A stretch of DNA of 44,249 nucleotides from Akkermansia muciniphila (GTDB lineage Bacteria; Verrucomicrobiota; Verrucomicrobiia; Verrucomicrobiales; Akkermansiaceae), in contig CAMAQB010000018.1 in the NCBI GenBank assembly GCA_945860285.1, positions 1 through 44,249 of the forward strand, given 5' to 3'. Made by a program: the position numbers and the translations under genes. Each line of letters opens with the position of its first letter. Within the stretch, counting starts at the first letter, position 1. Shown here in pieces: positions 36,395 through 44,249 of the stretch. The notes beneath the pieces were generated by a model, which saw only the letters and a list, made by a program, of their open reading frames with translations, was not told where the DNA came from and did not search any database.

Positions 36395-38632
36395 CTACAA
36401 GAGATTTTCATCGACACGAGTGCGATAACTCTCGACCGCGCGACTCCAGGAGCTGTGGAGTTGTTCAAAAGGCCGGGACCAGACGCTGCGGTGCATCTGC
36501 AGCATGCCTTGCGAACTGTACATCACCTCGGTCAGTTCGTTTTTATCCAGCGCCTCACTCCCGGCCATCAACCATTTTTCGATCAACGGCTCCTGATAGT
36601 CGTCGCTGTCGGGATCGAGCAGCGAAACATGAACGCCGTTGACATACGGGTCCACCACTGCGGCGATCACTCCTTCGCGGAAGGGTGCGTTGGCGGTCAA
36701 CGCGACATCCACTGCAGTGACCGAAGCATCGGCGAGTCGAATGACCTCAGGCGGATACAATTCCTCCGGGATCGCGAGAATTTTCTGCGCAAGCAGGGCG
36801 CGACCGTAGCGGGACCGGCTGGTCCAAACGGAAACGACGGGCGCAAGCAACAGACCGGCGAGGATGGGCGACATCCAGCAGGCGAAGGCCGGGCTGATGT
36901 ACCATGCCAGGGTCGACCAGCCGATGCCGAGCAGCACGGCGGGGCCGTGAAAAGGAATCGCTTCGAACCACGAGGTGCCGTCGGTTTCGCGCGTTTGATT
37001 GCCCCAGTTCACCGTGCGCCCGAGCACCATGCTCAAGACCATCAGCGTGTGGGTGACCATTACCGACGGTGCAAGCAGGGCGGAGAGCAGCATTTCCATC
37101 AGCACGCCCACGGTCAGCGAAAACGAATTGCCAAATCCCTTGCGCAATCGTGAATGAAACAGCACGCCGAGATACGCGAGGATTTTCGGTGCGAACAACA
37201 AGCCCATCACCATCGCCGCAAGAATCATCGCCTGTTCATTCCAGGTCAATCCGAGGTGTTTTCCGAAAAATCCCGCGTAGCTGACCGAAGTGAGATTGCT
37301 GACACGGAAGTCCCATGCCGACCAGGTGCTGATCAGCAGAAACAAAAACCACAACGGACTAACGAGATACGCCATGATGCCCATGAACAAATGCGCGCGA
37401 CTCGGCAGCGGGAATCCGCGGGCGAACACCAGCCACATGTGTTGGAGATTTCCCTGGCACCAGCGGCGGTCCCGCTTGAGGTGATCGATCAACGTGGGTG
37501 GTGCTTCCTCGTATGTGCCCTCCAAATCCCACGCCAGCCAAACCTCCCAGCCAGCCTTGACCATCAAAGCGGCCTCGACAAAATCGTGGCTTAGGATTTT
37601 CCCGCCGAACGGCTCCTTGCCGGGCAATGCGGGAAGTTCACAGAACTCCGAAAACGGTTTCACGCGGATCAACGCGTTGTGACCCCAATAACTGCCCTGG
37701 CCGAGCTGCCAGAAATTCAGTCCGCGAATGAACATCGGACCATACAAGCGCATCGCAAACTGCTGCAGGCGCGAGAAAACCGACTGACCGCGGATCAGCT
37801 TCGGCGGTGTTTGCAAGATCCCCAGCCGGGGACTGATGTCCATGATTTGCGCCATCGAAACAATGTCGCGTCCCTCCATCAGGCTGTCGGCATCCAGCAC
37901 CAGCATGCCTTCGTATCGTCCGCCCCAGGTCTTGACAAAATCACCGATGTTGCCCGCCTTGCGGTTCTCGTTGATGCGGCGGCGGCGGTAGAAGATCCGA
38001 CCGAAGGCGTTGAGTTTGCGGCTCATGTTGGTCCACGCCACCTCCTCCTCCACCCAGAGTTGCAGCTTGGTGGTGTCGCTGAGGATGAAGAAGTCGAACG
38101 ACCCCAGCCTGCCGGTGGCCTCGATTGACCGATAGATCGCCTCGACGCGGCCGCAGACCTTGATGATGTCCTCGTTGTAGACCGGCATCACCACCGCATA
38201 ACGATTGGTGAGTCCGCCGCTTTGCAGCTTGCTCAAATCGGTGATCCGCACCGAGCGCCAGCTCCAAATCCAGTCCCATACACCGGCGAGCGCGTGAAAC
38301 GATCCGAGCACCAGCAGGCCGTTGAGCAGAGCGAAAATGAGCAGCAAAAAAATATGGGAATTGTTGAAACCCAGGCGGTCGTACAAATCCGCCAGCCACA
38401 AAATCGCAAACAGGTTGAACAGCGCGACGAGCCCGAAAAACATCAGCCGCCGCAAGCGCACCCGAAAACGACTGACCAAAGCGGGCGCGCTGGGAGGAGG
38501 AGAGATCGACGGCGGAACCTCGGCACCAATCCCCTGCCCGGGTTCGGGCGGCTCCTCGCGGGCGGCAACGACATTTTGGAAGTTCGCAGCCTCGACATCC
38601 GGTTCGTCGCACTCGTAGTCCTCTTCCCGCAT
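36395..38632 (-). CDS. opgH: Glucan biosynthesis glucosyltransferase OpgH (MdoH)
   Basis: The 745-residue membrane GT2 enzyme builds the beta-1,2-glucan backbone of osmoregulated periplasmic glucans. After an acidic/Pro-rich tail come two membrane helices. The catalytic domain has RYAVVMPVYNEDIIKVCGRV, LVLDADSLMEGRDIV (DxD near residue 245), QLGQGSYWGHNALIR and HLKRDRRWCQGNLQHMWL near 388. Further membrane helices and a cytosolic tail follow. It starts 4 bp after the stop of the small membrane protein, within the opgG operon, and converges on the TIM-barrel gene 25 bp away. Confidence 0.94.
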   Translation of the reverse strand: MREEDYECDEPDVEAANFQNVVAAREEPPEPGQGIGAEVPPSISPPPSAPALVSRFRVRLRRLMFFGLVALFNLFAILWLADLYDRLGFNNSHIFLLLIFALLNGLLVLGSFHALAGVWDWIWSWRSVRITDLSKLQSGGLTNRYAVVMPVYNEDIIKVCGRVEAIYRSIEATGRLGSFDFFILSDTTKLQLWVEEEVAWTNMSRKLNAFGRIFYRRRRINENRKAGNIGDFVKTWGGRYEGMLVLDADSLMEGRDIVSMAQIMDISPRLGILQTPPKLIRGQSVFSRLQQFAMRLYGPMFIRGLNFWQLGQGSYWGHNALIRVKPFSEFCELPALPGKEPFGGKILSHDFVEAALMVKAGWEVWLAWDLEGTYEEAPPTLIDHLKRDRRWCQGNLQHMWLVFARGFPLPSRAHLFMGIMAYLVSPLWFLFLLISTWSAWDFRVSNLTSVSYAGFFGKHLGLTWNEQAMILAAMVMGLLFAPKILAYLGVLFHSRLRKGFGNSFSLTVGVLMEMLLSALLAPSVMVTHTLMVLSMVLGRTVNWGNQTRETDGTSWFEAIPFHGPAVLLGIGWSTLAWYISPAFACWMSPILAGLLLAPVVSVWTSRSRYGRALLAQKILAIPEELYPPEVIRLADASVTAVDVALTANAPFREGVIAAVVDPYVNGVHVSLLDPDSDDYQEPLIEKWLMAGSEALDKNELTEVMYSSQGMLQMHRSVWSRPFEQLHSSWSRAVESYRTRVDENLL

Positions 38633-38636
38633 AGAA

Positions 38637-39206
38637 TCATCCCTTCCAAATCAACCAGCCGATCGCGGCGATGCATGCCAGAATCCCCCCGTAGTACATT
38701 TTTTTCATCAGCGGGCGACGTTCCATCATGCCAAACCATTGGGCCGCACCGCTGCCCAGTGCATTCAGTTCCAGCGGCTGCGGGGTCATGGTCAGCAGCG
38801 CGAACTGAGGACCGGCGGCGAGATACGCGGAGCGCATTTTTTCCACAAAAGGCCGGGGCCATGGCGACTGGGCGAGGAAAACCGGTTGCCATTTGCCCGG
38901 CATGTCCGCTAGCAACAACGCAAGCCGGCCGCGGGCGGCGAGTCGGTTGTCCTCCAACTGCACGTCGAGCACGTCGGATGTCCAGTCGGCCACCGCCTTC
39001 AAGGTTTCCTCCATCGCCAATATCCGCGGCACTTTTTCCGGCTCGCGGGCCTGGCGGTCCGATGCGCGAAAGAGAATCGCGCGCACCATGTCGGCCACCA
39101 GCAGGCGGTTGCGAACTTGCAAGGCGCGCAGATAGCACTCCACGGAAATGTAGGCCTGCTCCCACTCGGCGAGTTCCACCTCGCTGAGCGGACGCAGCGG
39201 GTTCAT
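38637..39206 (-). CDS. Tail-anchored protein between opgG and opgH
   Basis: The 189-residue protein is helical (LSEVELAEWEQAYISVECYL, LLVADMVRAILFRASDRQAR) and ends in one membrane segment (YGGILACIAAIGWLIWKG), so it is probably tail-anchored facing the cytoplasm. I do not recognise a family. I choose ATG 39206 because it overlaps the opgG stop as ATGA, indicating coupling. The frame extends to 39266 into opgG. opgH follows by 4 bp. The position implies a role in glucan synthesis, such as an OpgH regulator or scaffold. Confidence 0.78.
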   Translation of the reverse strand: MNPLRPLSEVELAEWEQAYISVECYLRALQVRNRLLVADMVRAILFRASDRQAREPEKVPRILAMEETLKAVADWTSDVLDVQLEDNRLAARGRLALLLADMPGKWQPVFLAQSPWPRPFVEKMRSAYLAAGPQFALLTMTPQPLELNALGSGAAQWFGMMERRPLMKKMYYGGILACIAAIGWLIWKG

Positions 39207-40753
39207 GGCTGGATTCGATATATCCATGTTTCTGTTAGGAAATCCTCGCCTTTTTTCAGGCAGCAACGCATTTCCACGGGACCGACATCGGCCAGCTTGC
39301 CTTCGTCGGCAGCCGGTGCGAGCAGGAATCCAAGCCGCCAGCGATTGCCTTCCATTTTCTGCACGTTGCTGAATTTCACTTTCAGTTTGGCAGCCGCATC
39401 GCCACAGATTTCGATCATGGGAGTGAGTTCCGACGGCTCCTTGATTTCATCGAGCTTGCCGCCGCTGAATTCGACGATCATGGTGCGTTGCTCGGGTTCC
39501 CAAGCATGCACGCCGGTGCGGGTGGCCACGACATGCCCGCCTGCCGCAGCCAGATCCTCACGCAGGGTCCAGTGCTGGCGATACTTGAATTCCAATCGCT
39601 GCCCCGGTTGCGGGGTTTCATCCGGCACCCAGGTCGCAACAATGTTGTCGTCCAACTCCCGCACCGTCGGAATCTCCATCAACATGACTTTCCCCTTGCC
39701 CCAGTCGTTCGTCGGCTCGATCCACACCGAGGGCCGCAAATGATAGGCGGCCTCGCCATCCTCGTAGGCGACGAAACGTCGATCGCGCTGCGCCAGTCCG
39801 AAGCCCTTCAACTGAGTCGCTTCGAAGAAACTGAACTCCAGTCGTCCGCTGTCATTGGTGATCGGCCTCCAGATTTTCTCCCCGGACGCCATGTGGACCA
39901 CCAGACCGTCGGAGTCGTGCACCTCGGGCCGGAAATCATCGAAGCGGCGTTTGGAGTTTTCCCCGAACCAGTACATGCTCGACAGCGGTGCCACCCCGAA
40001 TCGTTTGCAAGCCTTGCGGGGAAAGAGCACCGCGCGCACATCAACCACCGTGTCCTCGCCGGGAGTGATGGTGAAATCATACGCGCCGCTCGTCGAGGGA
40101 CTGTTGAGCAGTGCGAGGAACCGCACCCCGGTGGCATCCGTCTTGGGCTTGGCGAGCCAGAACTTGGTGAAGCGGGGAAACTCCTCCGGACTACCCTCCG
40201 CACCGGTATCGATCGCCAGTCCGCGCGCGGAGAGCCCGTAGCGCAGGTTTTTCCCCAGCGCACGCCAGTAGCTCGCCCCTTGAAACACTGCTAGTTCATC
40301 GATCACGCCTTTGCCTTGAAAATCAGTCAACAGTTTGAAGCCAGCATAACCGACATTGCCATTCTCCTCCGCATGTTCGCTGACGAGTCTGCCATACGAG
40401 AACAAGTCCTGCGAAAAACGGATCTCCTGCTGATGGGTGTCGGTAAATTCGTTGAGCACCACCGACTCGCGAAACAAATATCCCGGATGAAAAAACTGCG
40501 CGCGGAAGGGAAGTTTGTCAGCGGACCACAAGGACTTCTCATCCAGAAAACGGATATCGCGATACTGATCATAGGTGAGATCCTTCATCCAGGCGGGCAT
40601 CGCCGTGCTGTCGGAAGCACGGTACTCGCTTTCCGACATCTCCCGGGCCTTGGCTTCGACCATCTCAAACTTCACTTCACCGCGCTCCCAGGCACCTAAC
40701 GAAAAAGGGAGCAGCAGCACGGTACAGTAAGTCTTGGCGGAAAAATGTTTCAT
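39203..40753 (-). CDS. opgG: Periplasmic glucan biosynthesis protein OpgG (MdoG)
   Basis: The 516-residue protein has an N-terminal signal peptide (FSAKTYCTVLLLPFSLGAW) and a large beta-sandwich plus immunoglobulin-like domain. Family segments include LTYDQYRDIRFLDEKSLW, FFHPGYLFRESVVLNEF, GYAGFKLLTDFQGKGVIDEL, FQGASYWRALGKNLRYGLSARGLAIDTG, PLSSMYWFGENSKRRFDDFRPEVHDSDGL and the C-terminal WYRIQP-like WIYRIQP. It processes periplasmic beta-glucans made by OpgH. It is first in opgG - small gene - opgH. A TPM gene lies 89 bp upstream. Confidence 0.95.
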   Translation of the reverse strand: MKHFSAKTYCTVLLLPFSLGAWERGEVKFEMVEAKAREMSESEYRASDSTAMPAWMKDLTYDQYRDIRFLDEKSLWSADKLPFRAQFFHPGYLFRESVVLNEFTDTHQQEIRFSQDLFSYGRLVSEHAEENGNVGYAGFKLLTDFQGKGVIDELAVFQGASYWRALGKNLRYGLSARGLAIDTGAEGSPEEFPRFTKFWLAKPKTDATGVRFLALLNSPSTSGAYDFTITPGEDTVVDVRAVLFPRKACKRFGVAPLSSMYWFGENSKRRFDDFRPEVHDSDGLVVHMASGEKIWRPITNDSGRLEFSFFEATQLKGFGLAQRDRRFVAYEDGEAAYHLRPSVWIEPTNDWGKGKVMLMEIPTVRELDDNIVATWVPDETPQPGQRLEFKYRQHWTLREDLAAAGGHVVATRTGVHAWEPEQRTMIVEFSGGKLDEIKEPSELTPMIEICGDAAAKLKVKFSNVQKMEGNRWRLGFLLAPAADEGKLADVGPVEMRCCLKKGEDFLTETWIYRIQP

Positions 40754-40842
40754 TGCTCAACCGGAACTCTGCCCGATCCCGCGAATCGGGTCAAGACATT
40801 GCTCCCGTGAATCATCGAAAAGCGGTCGATTCGCCGCAGCAC

Positions 40843-41643
40843 TCAGCCCCGATGTCGGTTATGATTCGACTGCGCTTCACGATCAACCACGGATCGGCCA
40901 TCGCCGTTGGCATACTGCCTATTGCTGATCATGCCACCGCTGACACCTCCGAGCCGGATCGGCAGGGCGATCCGCGGGAAACGATAGATGCTGGCGTTTT
41001 CCCTGCGTCTTTGATCGGCGAGCCGCACATTCGCATTCACAATCCACCAGAACACCAGCAAACCAAGCAGCAACAAAGCAACCACGGCACTTACGACTGC
41101 CCAGGTCGGCACGCGGGCGGATGCGGGGCGATGCAATTGATCGCCGATGACCTTGAGCATGCCCAAAGTGTAATGTTCGACCAGCGGGATTCCGTTGATA
41201 TGCCGGGCTTTTGCGCTGTCGGCCAGACTGTTGCAGGCGGGGCGAATCACGGCGGGCATCTCCCTCAGCAACCGCGGGGTGTAGGACGCGCCGCTCACAT
41301 CATCGAGCGAAATCGGATTTTCCTCCAGATGCAACCGGAAGTCGCCGATGTCGACACACAACAAAACGCCATCCTTGTTCTCCAACCATTTTTGACGGGT
41401 GAACATCAGACTCTCCCCGATGTCAAAGCCGATCGAGTTGTCGATGACGATCAGATAAACGCTGTAATTGTTGCGCTCGCGGAATTCGATGAGCGCATTT
41501 TCCAACTCCGCTTTTTTCGCCGGTGCCCTTTCAAAAACAGCATCCTTGTCCCATAGCATTCGCGCGGGTGCGGCGGGAATGACAAACGACTTAGCTTCAA
41601 CAAGTATAGGGCACGAGATCAGCAACATGCCCACGAGAGACAT
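40843..41643 (-). CDS. TPM-domain membrane protein
   Basis: From ATG 41643 the 266-residue protein has a signal peptide (MSLVGMLLISCPILVEAKSF). A TPM domain (KKAELENALIEFRERNNYSVYLIVIDNSIGFDIGESLMFTRQKW and DGVLLCVDIGDFRLHLEENP) follows, then one membrane helix (WAVVSAVVALLLLGLLVFWWIV) and a basic tail. TPM domains occur in periplasmic, membrane-attached proteins, some with phosphatase activity. Upstream Met codons at 41721 and 41691 are alternatives that would bury the signal peptide. It lies upstream of opgG on the same strand. Confidence 0.8.
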   Translation of the reverse strand: MSLVGMLLISCPILVEAKSFVIPAAPARMLWDKDAVFERAPAKKAELENALIEFRERNNYSVYLIVIDNSIGFDIGESLMFTRQKWLENKDGVLLCVDIGDFRLHLEENPISLDDVSGASYTPRLLREMPAVIRPACNSLADSAKARHINGIPLVEHYTLGMLKVIGDQLHRPASARVPTWAVVSAVVALLLLGLLVFWWIVNANVRLADQRRRENASIYRFPRIALPIRLGGVSGGMISNRQYANGDGRSVVDREAQSNHNRHRG

Positions 41644-41721
41644 CCGAATGTTCGCAAATGTGGCAGCTAGCTGCGGTATGGCAGTGCGCATGCTGAACAC
41701 AAAGTGATTGATCCGCCGCAA

Positions 41722-42251
41722 TGACGCAAGGAGAATCCTCGGACGTGTCGGCGTTCCGAAACCGTCATGCGGGCGGATACCTTAACGCTTTCGAACCCGG
41801 GTCTAGAGACAATGCCTTTAGAAAATGACGCTTGTCTCAAATGTTCAACAAATCGACAGATTTTTTAAGTGAATCATAAGCCATCAAACCGTGGCAGAGG
41901 CGTCTCGCCTCCCTGCCCTCTTCATCAAAAACACACCAAAAACTCAACCCTCCGCGTCCTCCGCGTCCTCCGCGTCCTTCGCGGCTTCGCGTGAAATCGT
42001 GCATTTTAAAACCCAACTTCTATCAATTCTGTAATTCTGCCAAAAATCCTTCAAGCTCCGTAAAATCCGTCGTAAAAACTCAGCCCTCTGCGCTCTTCGT
42101 GTCTTTGCAGTTCATACAACTCAATAAATGACAGATTGCCTGCGCAGTGAGCCATTACCCCTAAAGGCATTGAGTCTAAGGTAAGTTTTGCTTTGCGAGC
42201 AATCCCTCATCAGCGATGCTTGGAGCTGTGCTTTCACTGTGGGTGGCTTCA
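41722..42251. other. Gene-free region with repeats beside a RAYT-type transposase
   Basis: No protein gene is visible. GGCAG-AGGCG-TCT-CGCCT-cc-CTGCC (41893-41917) is a strong hairpin. CCTCCGCGT is repeated three times in tandem with a fourth, decayed copy (41949-41984). CAATTCTGTAATTCTGCC near 42024 and CTCTGCGCTCTTCGTGTCTT near 42091 are further degenerate repeat words. Confidence 0.7.
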
Positions 42252-43364
42252 TTATGCTCGATCCAATCGTAAATCTCGCATGCTCCATAGCTGGTCTCGT
42301 GCTGTGTGTGCTGCATGGCCCTTCATACTCCTTGCTCCGTCTTTGCGCTTCTCGCTGAATCGTTCGCGTGCATTCGCAAATGCCTCGTTTACAAAGATTT
42401 TACTGCCAATCACCGCCCCTGCCGTGAAGTAGCGGATGCGATGACCTAGCATCGCGGCCATCTCTAGCTCGGGCAATGCCGTGTTGTTGTCTTCTTGCTT
42501 CACGGCATTCGGGTCTGGCTTTGCGCCGGGTTTGCGAGATTTCTGCGTCACGGCTTGCAGTCGCTTGCTTTTCGCGGCCGTGACTTCCTCACTCGCTCGA
42601 CCGCTCTTGCGCTCCAGTGCCAGACCTAACAGTTTCCGATACGTTTTCGCCACTTCCTGCCATTTCTCCGCCTCAAAGCCCGCGCCTTTGTGGCTCATGC
42701 ACGCGCGCACCAAGCCTTCGCGCGCTTTTTTGCCATTGCCTTTCGCGCCGCCGCCCACGGCTTCGCCGTAGCTGCTCCAACGGTATTGCGCGGGGTCGCT
42801 GACCATTCCGGCTCTAACAGGATTGAGGTCGATGTAGGCCGCCATCATCCGTGCCGCGATGCCACTTTCCACGATCACGCTCTTGAAACGATCTTCCCAC
42901 AAGGTTCCCGTGCGCTGATTCTGCCGATTGTACCAACGCGTCATGCGTTGCATCAAGGTGCGCATGAATTCACTCAAATCATGCATCCGGTAGGTATAGC
43001 GGGCATGAATTTCCGCAGTCCATTCGGTGAGTTTCTTTTCACGCGCTTCCTGCAATTGTCCCGCCACCTCGTTGACAATCGCTTCGCTGTAGAGCCCGCC
43101 CAATCGTTTGAGCAACTCCTCATCACTGATGCCGCCCTCCGGCATCGGCGGCACTTCGAGCAGCACGTGAACATGATTCGACATCACGCAATACGACAGC
43201 ACCCGACAGCCGGAAAATTTCTCCATCATCCGCATAATGATGCGAAACTGCTCTCGTTCGAGGTCCCCAAAGGCAAACCGCCGCTCCACTACCCTAGAGA
43301 TGCAGTGGTAAATCACCGGTTTTTCCCGTGAATTCTTCCATGGAGATAAAAATCGTTTACTCAT
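42252..43364 (-). CDS. RAYT-like Y1 HUH transposase (IS200/IS605 superfamily)
   Basis: Starting at ATG 43364 the 370-residue protein has the Y1 transposase fold. PVIYHCISRVVERRFAFG comes first, then the HUH motif in VMSNHVHVLLEVP. The catalytic Tyr region is FMRTLMQRMTRWYNRQNQRTGTLWEDRFKSVIVE, and YIDLNPVRAGMVSDPAQYRWSSYG follows. The C-terminal 130 residues are basic and extend past the usual domain. Such domesticated single-copy enzymes act on short palindromic repeats rather than on an IS of their own. No left or right IS end is visible. The 5' part of the longer frame overlaps the divergent gene and is not coding. Confidence 0.88.
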   Translation of the reverse strand: MSKRFLSPWKNSREKPVIYHCISRVVERRFAFGDLEREQFRIIMRMMEKFSGCRVLSYCVMSNHVHVLLEVPPMPEGGISDEELLKRLGGLYSEAIVNEVAGQLQEAREKKLTEWTAEIHARYTYRMHDLSEFMRTLMQRMTRWYNRQNQRTGTLWEDRFKSVIVESGIAARMMAAYIDLNPVRAGMVSDPAQYRWSSYGEAVGGGAKGNGKKAREGLVRACMSHKGAGFEAEKWQEVAKTYRKLLGLALERKSGRASEEVTAAKSKRLQAVTQKSRKPGAKPDPNAVKQEDNNTALPELEMAAMLGHRIRYFTAGAVIGSKIFVNEAFANARERFSEKRKDGARSMKGHAAHTARDQLWSMRDLRLDRA

Positions 43365-43444
43365 TGTTGCTTCTTTGTGCGCCCATTCTACCGCCGCGCT
43401 CCCGCATGGCAAGGACTTTTTCTGCATATTCTGCGGGAACTTGT

Positions 43445-43927
43445 ATGAACAATGCGCTGGATGCTTTCCTCGAAGCGGTGCGCCGCCAGGAAGGCCGCAT
43501 CCGCGCCGAGTACGATAAAGAATCCGCCGTTTATGCCGAATTTTATCCTCAAGGGCTGAATGAATACAACCAAGCCAGCCTCGCCGATGTGGAAGCCTTG
43601 ATGCTCCGCTACGCACAAGCCGCCGAGCGCCATGTCGCGCTGCTGGGACAGAATTTTGTCGACACCTTCAAGGATTTTCATGCGGAATTCACCGCCGCGC
43701 GCACCGCGCAACTGCTGGCGATCGGCGGAGTGAAAGCCGAAAAAACGGACACCCGCAGCAACCGCAATGCCCTGGAAGACCAATTGATGGACAATTTGTT
43801 CACGCTGGCGATGAAATTCAAACGAGATGCGGATGCCGGAATGGCCTACTTCGATCAATCCTTCCTACGCGACACCGACGCGGCAGAAGAGGAAGCAGAC
43901 GATGCCCCGCCACCACCGCAGGCATGA
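43445..43927 (+). CDS. Small helical protein of unknown function
   Basis: The 160-residue protein from ATG 43445 (MNNALDAFLEAVRRQEGRIR) is almost wholly helical, with no membrane segment. Features are YDKESAVYAEFYPQGLNEYNQASL, KTDTRSNRNALEDQLMDNLF and an acidic/Pro tail. No family is recognised. It is divergent from the RAYT-like transposase gene, about 80 bp apart, and could be a passenger of that locus or an independent host gene. Confidence 0.6.
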   Translation: MNNALDAFLEAVRRQEGRIRAEYDKESAVYAEFYPQGLNEYNQASLADVEALMLRYAQAAERHVALLGQNFVDTFKDFHAEFTAARTAQLLAIGGVKAEKTDTRSNRNALEDQLMDNLFTLAMKFKRDADAGMAYFDQSFLRDTDAAEEEADDAPPPPQA

Positions 43928-44004
43928 GCGCGCCGCCGATTACTTCAACCAATCCCTGTCAAGCAAGTTCCCAGACTACGAGATGGGGACTGACAAATTA
44001 GGGC

Positions 44005-44076
44005 AAGGTGGCCAACGCACCTGTGCCGGGGCATTTCCAATTTCGGAAGGTGGCCAAGTTCCGCGTGCCGGGGCAA
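44005..44076. repeat. Imperfect 42-bp-period tandem repeat
   Basis: AAGGTGGCCAA..C.TGTGCCGGGGCA at 44005-44034 recurs as AAGGTGGCCAA..CGTGCCGGGGCA at 44047-44076. It lies in the 3' gap between the small helical protein gene and gnd. Confidence 0.7.
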
Positions 44077-44098
44077 TCATTGCGCCCGACCGCACCAC

Positions 44099-44249
44099 TC
44101 ACCCGATCACATCCGGCCAGTTGGTGTGGAACATCTCGCCGCGTGGTTTGTCGATGCGCTCGTAGGTGTGCGCACCGAAGAAATCGCGCTGGGCTTGTAG
44201 AAGGTTGGCGGGGAGTACGGCGCTGCGATAGCTGTCGTAGTAGCCCAAC
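44099..44249 (-). CDS. gnd: 6-phosphogluconate dehydrogenase, decarboxylating (C-terminal end)
   Basis: The last 49 residues are visible: [49 protein letters not shown]. The [15 protein letters not shown] and GAHTYER.D..G.FHTNW words are characteristic of the C-terminal tail that reaches into the partner subunit and closes its active site. The enzyme oxidises 6-phosphogluconate to ribulose 5-phosphate with NADP in the pentose phosphate pathway. The gene continues beyond the window. Confidence 0.93.
   Translation of the reverse strand, partial: LGYYDSYRSAVLPANLLQAQRDFFGAHTYERIDKPRGEMFHTNWPDVIG

Noticed and set aside
41949-41984. Possible CRISPR array from short repeated CCTCCGCGT units
   Set aside because: Units are 9 bp in direct tandem with no spacers and no cas genes nearby; this is a simple tandem repeat.
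43827-44165. A 112-codon plus-strand frame overlapping two genes at the right edge
   Set aside because: It overlaps the helical protein gene and the end of gnd and passes through the 42-bp tandem repeat; most likely a shadow.

Overview
The window is about 44 kb of moderately high-GC chromosome and looks like the phylum Verrucomicrobia (Verrucomicrobiaceae-like). The case rests on several points: a TGTTC-N4-GAACA palindrome, the LexA motif reported for that phylum, directly in front of a Y-family DNA polymerase; little use of Shine-Dalgarno sites; an opgG-opgH pair together with type IV pilus/type II secretion genes; and degenerate palindromes between convergent genes. No rRNA, CRISPR array, phage module or plasmid region is visible, so most of this is housekeeping chromosome with small accessory islets.

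Layout. 1-620: end of an unidentified gene, a strong terminator, repeat-rich debris, a tRNA-Met gene cut at the anticodon arm, and an intact tRNA-Thr. 621-4100: an intergenic repeat, a LexA box, an error-prone polymerase and a POT peptide transporter carrying a pseudopilin-like insert. 4306-6828 (minus): TatD nuclease and two coupled membrane proteins. 7135-12457: a small monooxygenase facing a minus-strand run lysS - EEP hydrolase - BON protein - coiled-coil protein - TPMT-type methyltransferase. 12696-15982: YbjN-like and membrane proteins, then two translationally coupled methyltransferases. 16415-19461: pilB-pilC. 19535-21495: M29-like peptidase and a stand-alone OvoA-C methyltransferase. 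21596-24230: an orphan acidic protein, a J-domain-like protein and an 850-bp spacer rich in repeats. 24235-29079 (minus): dnaK - fic - groES - groEL. Then tRNA-Ser, a RHH/PIN toxin-antitoxin pair, an enhancer-binding regulator with a dead receiver followed by upp, a secreted glycosidase divergent from a secreted TIM-barrel protein, the TPM - opgG - small membrane protein - opgH cluster, a RAYT-type transposase, a small helical protein and the end of gnd.

How they work together. The strongest functional unit is the chaperone cluster, where a Fic AMP-transferase with its own inhibitory motif lies 45 bp behind dnaK and ahead of groES-groEL. All three chaperone genes share long, G-free, CA-rich leaders without Shine-Dalgarno sites. 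The opg cluster would make periplasmic glucans. PilB/PilC would drive a pilus or secretion pseudopilus whose pilins are encoded elsewhere. The repeats fall into several families: a roughly 100-150-bp A/B element with inverted ends, CACTGAG and CAGATT palindromes between convergent genes, and AGAATTTC-type debris. They account for most of the non-coding sequence.
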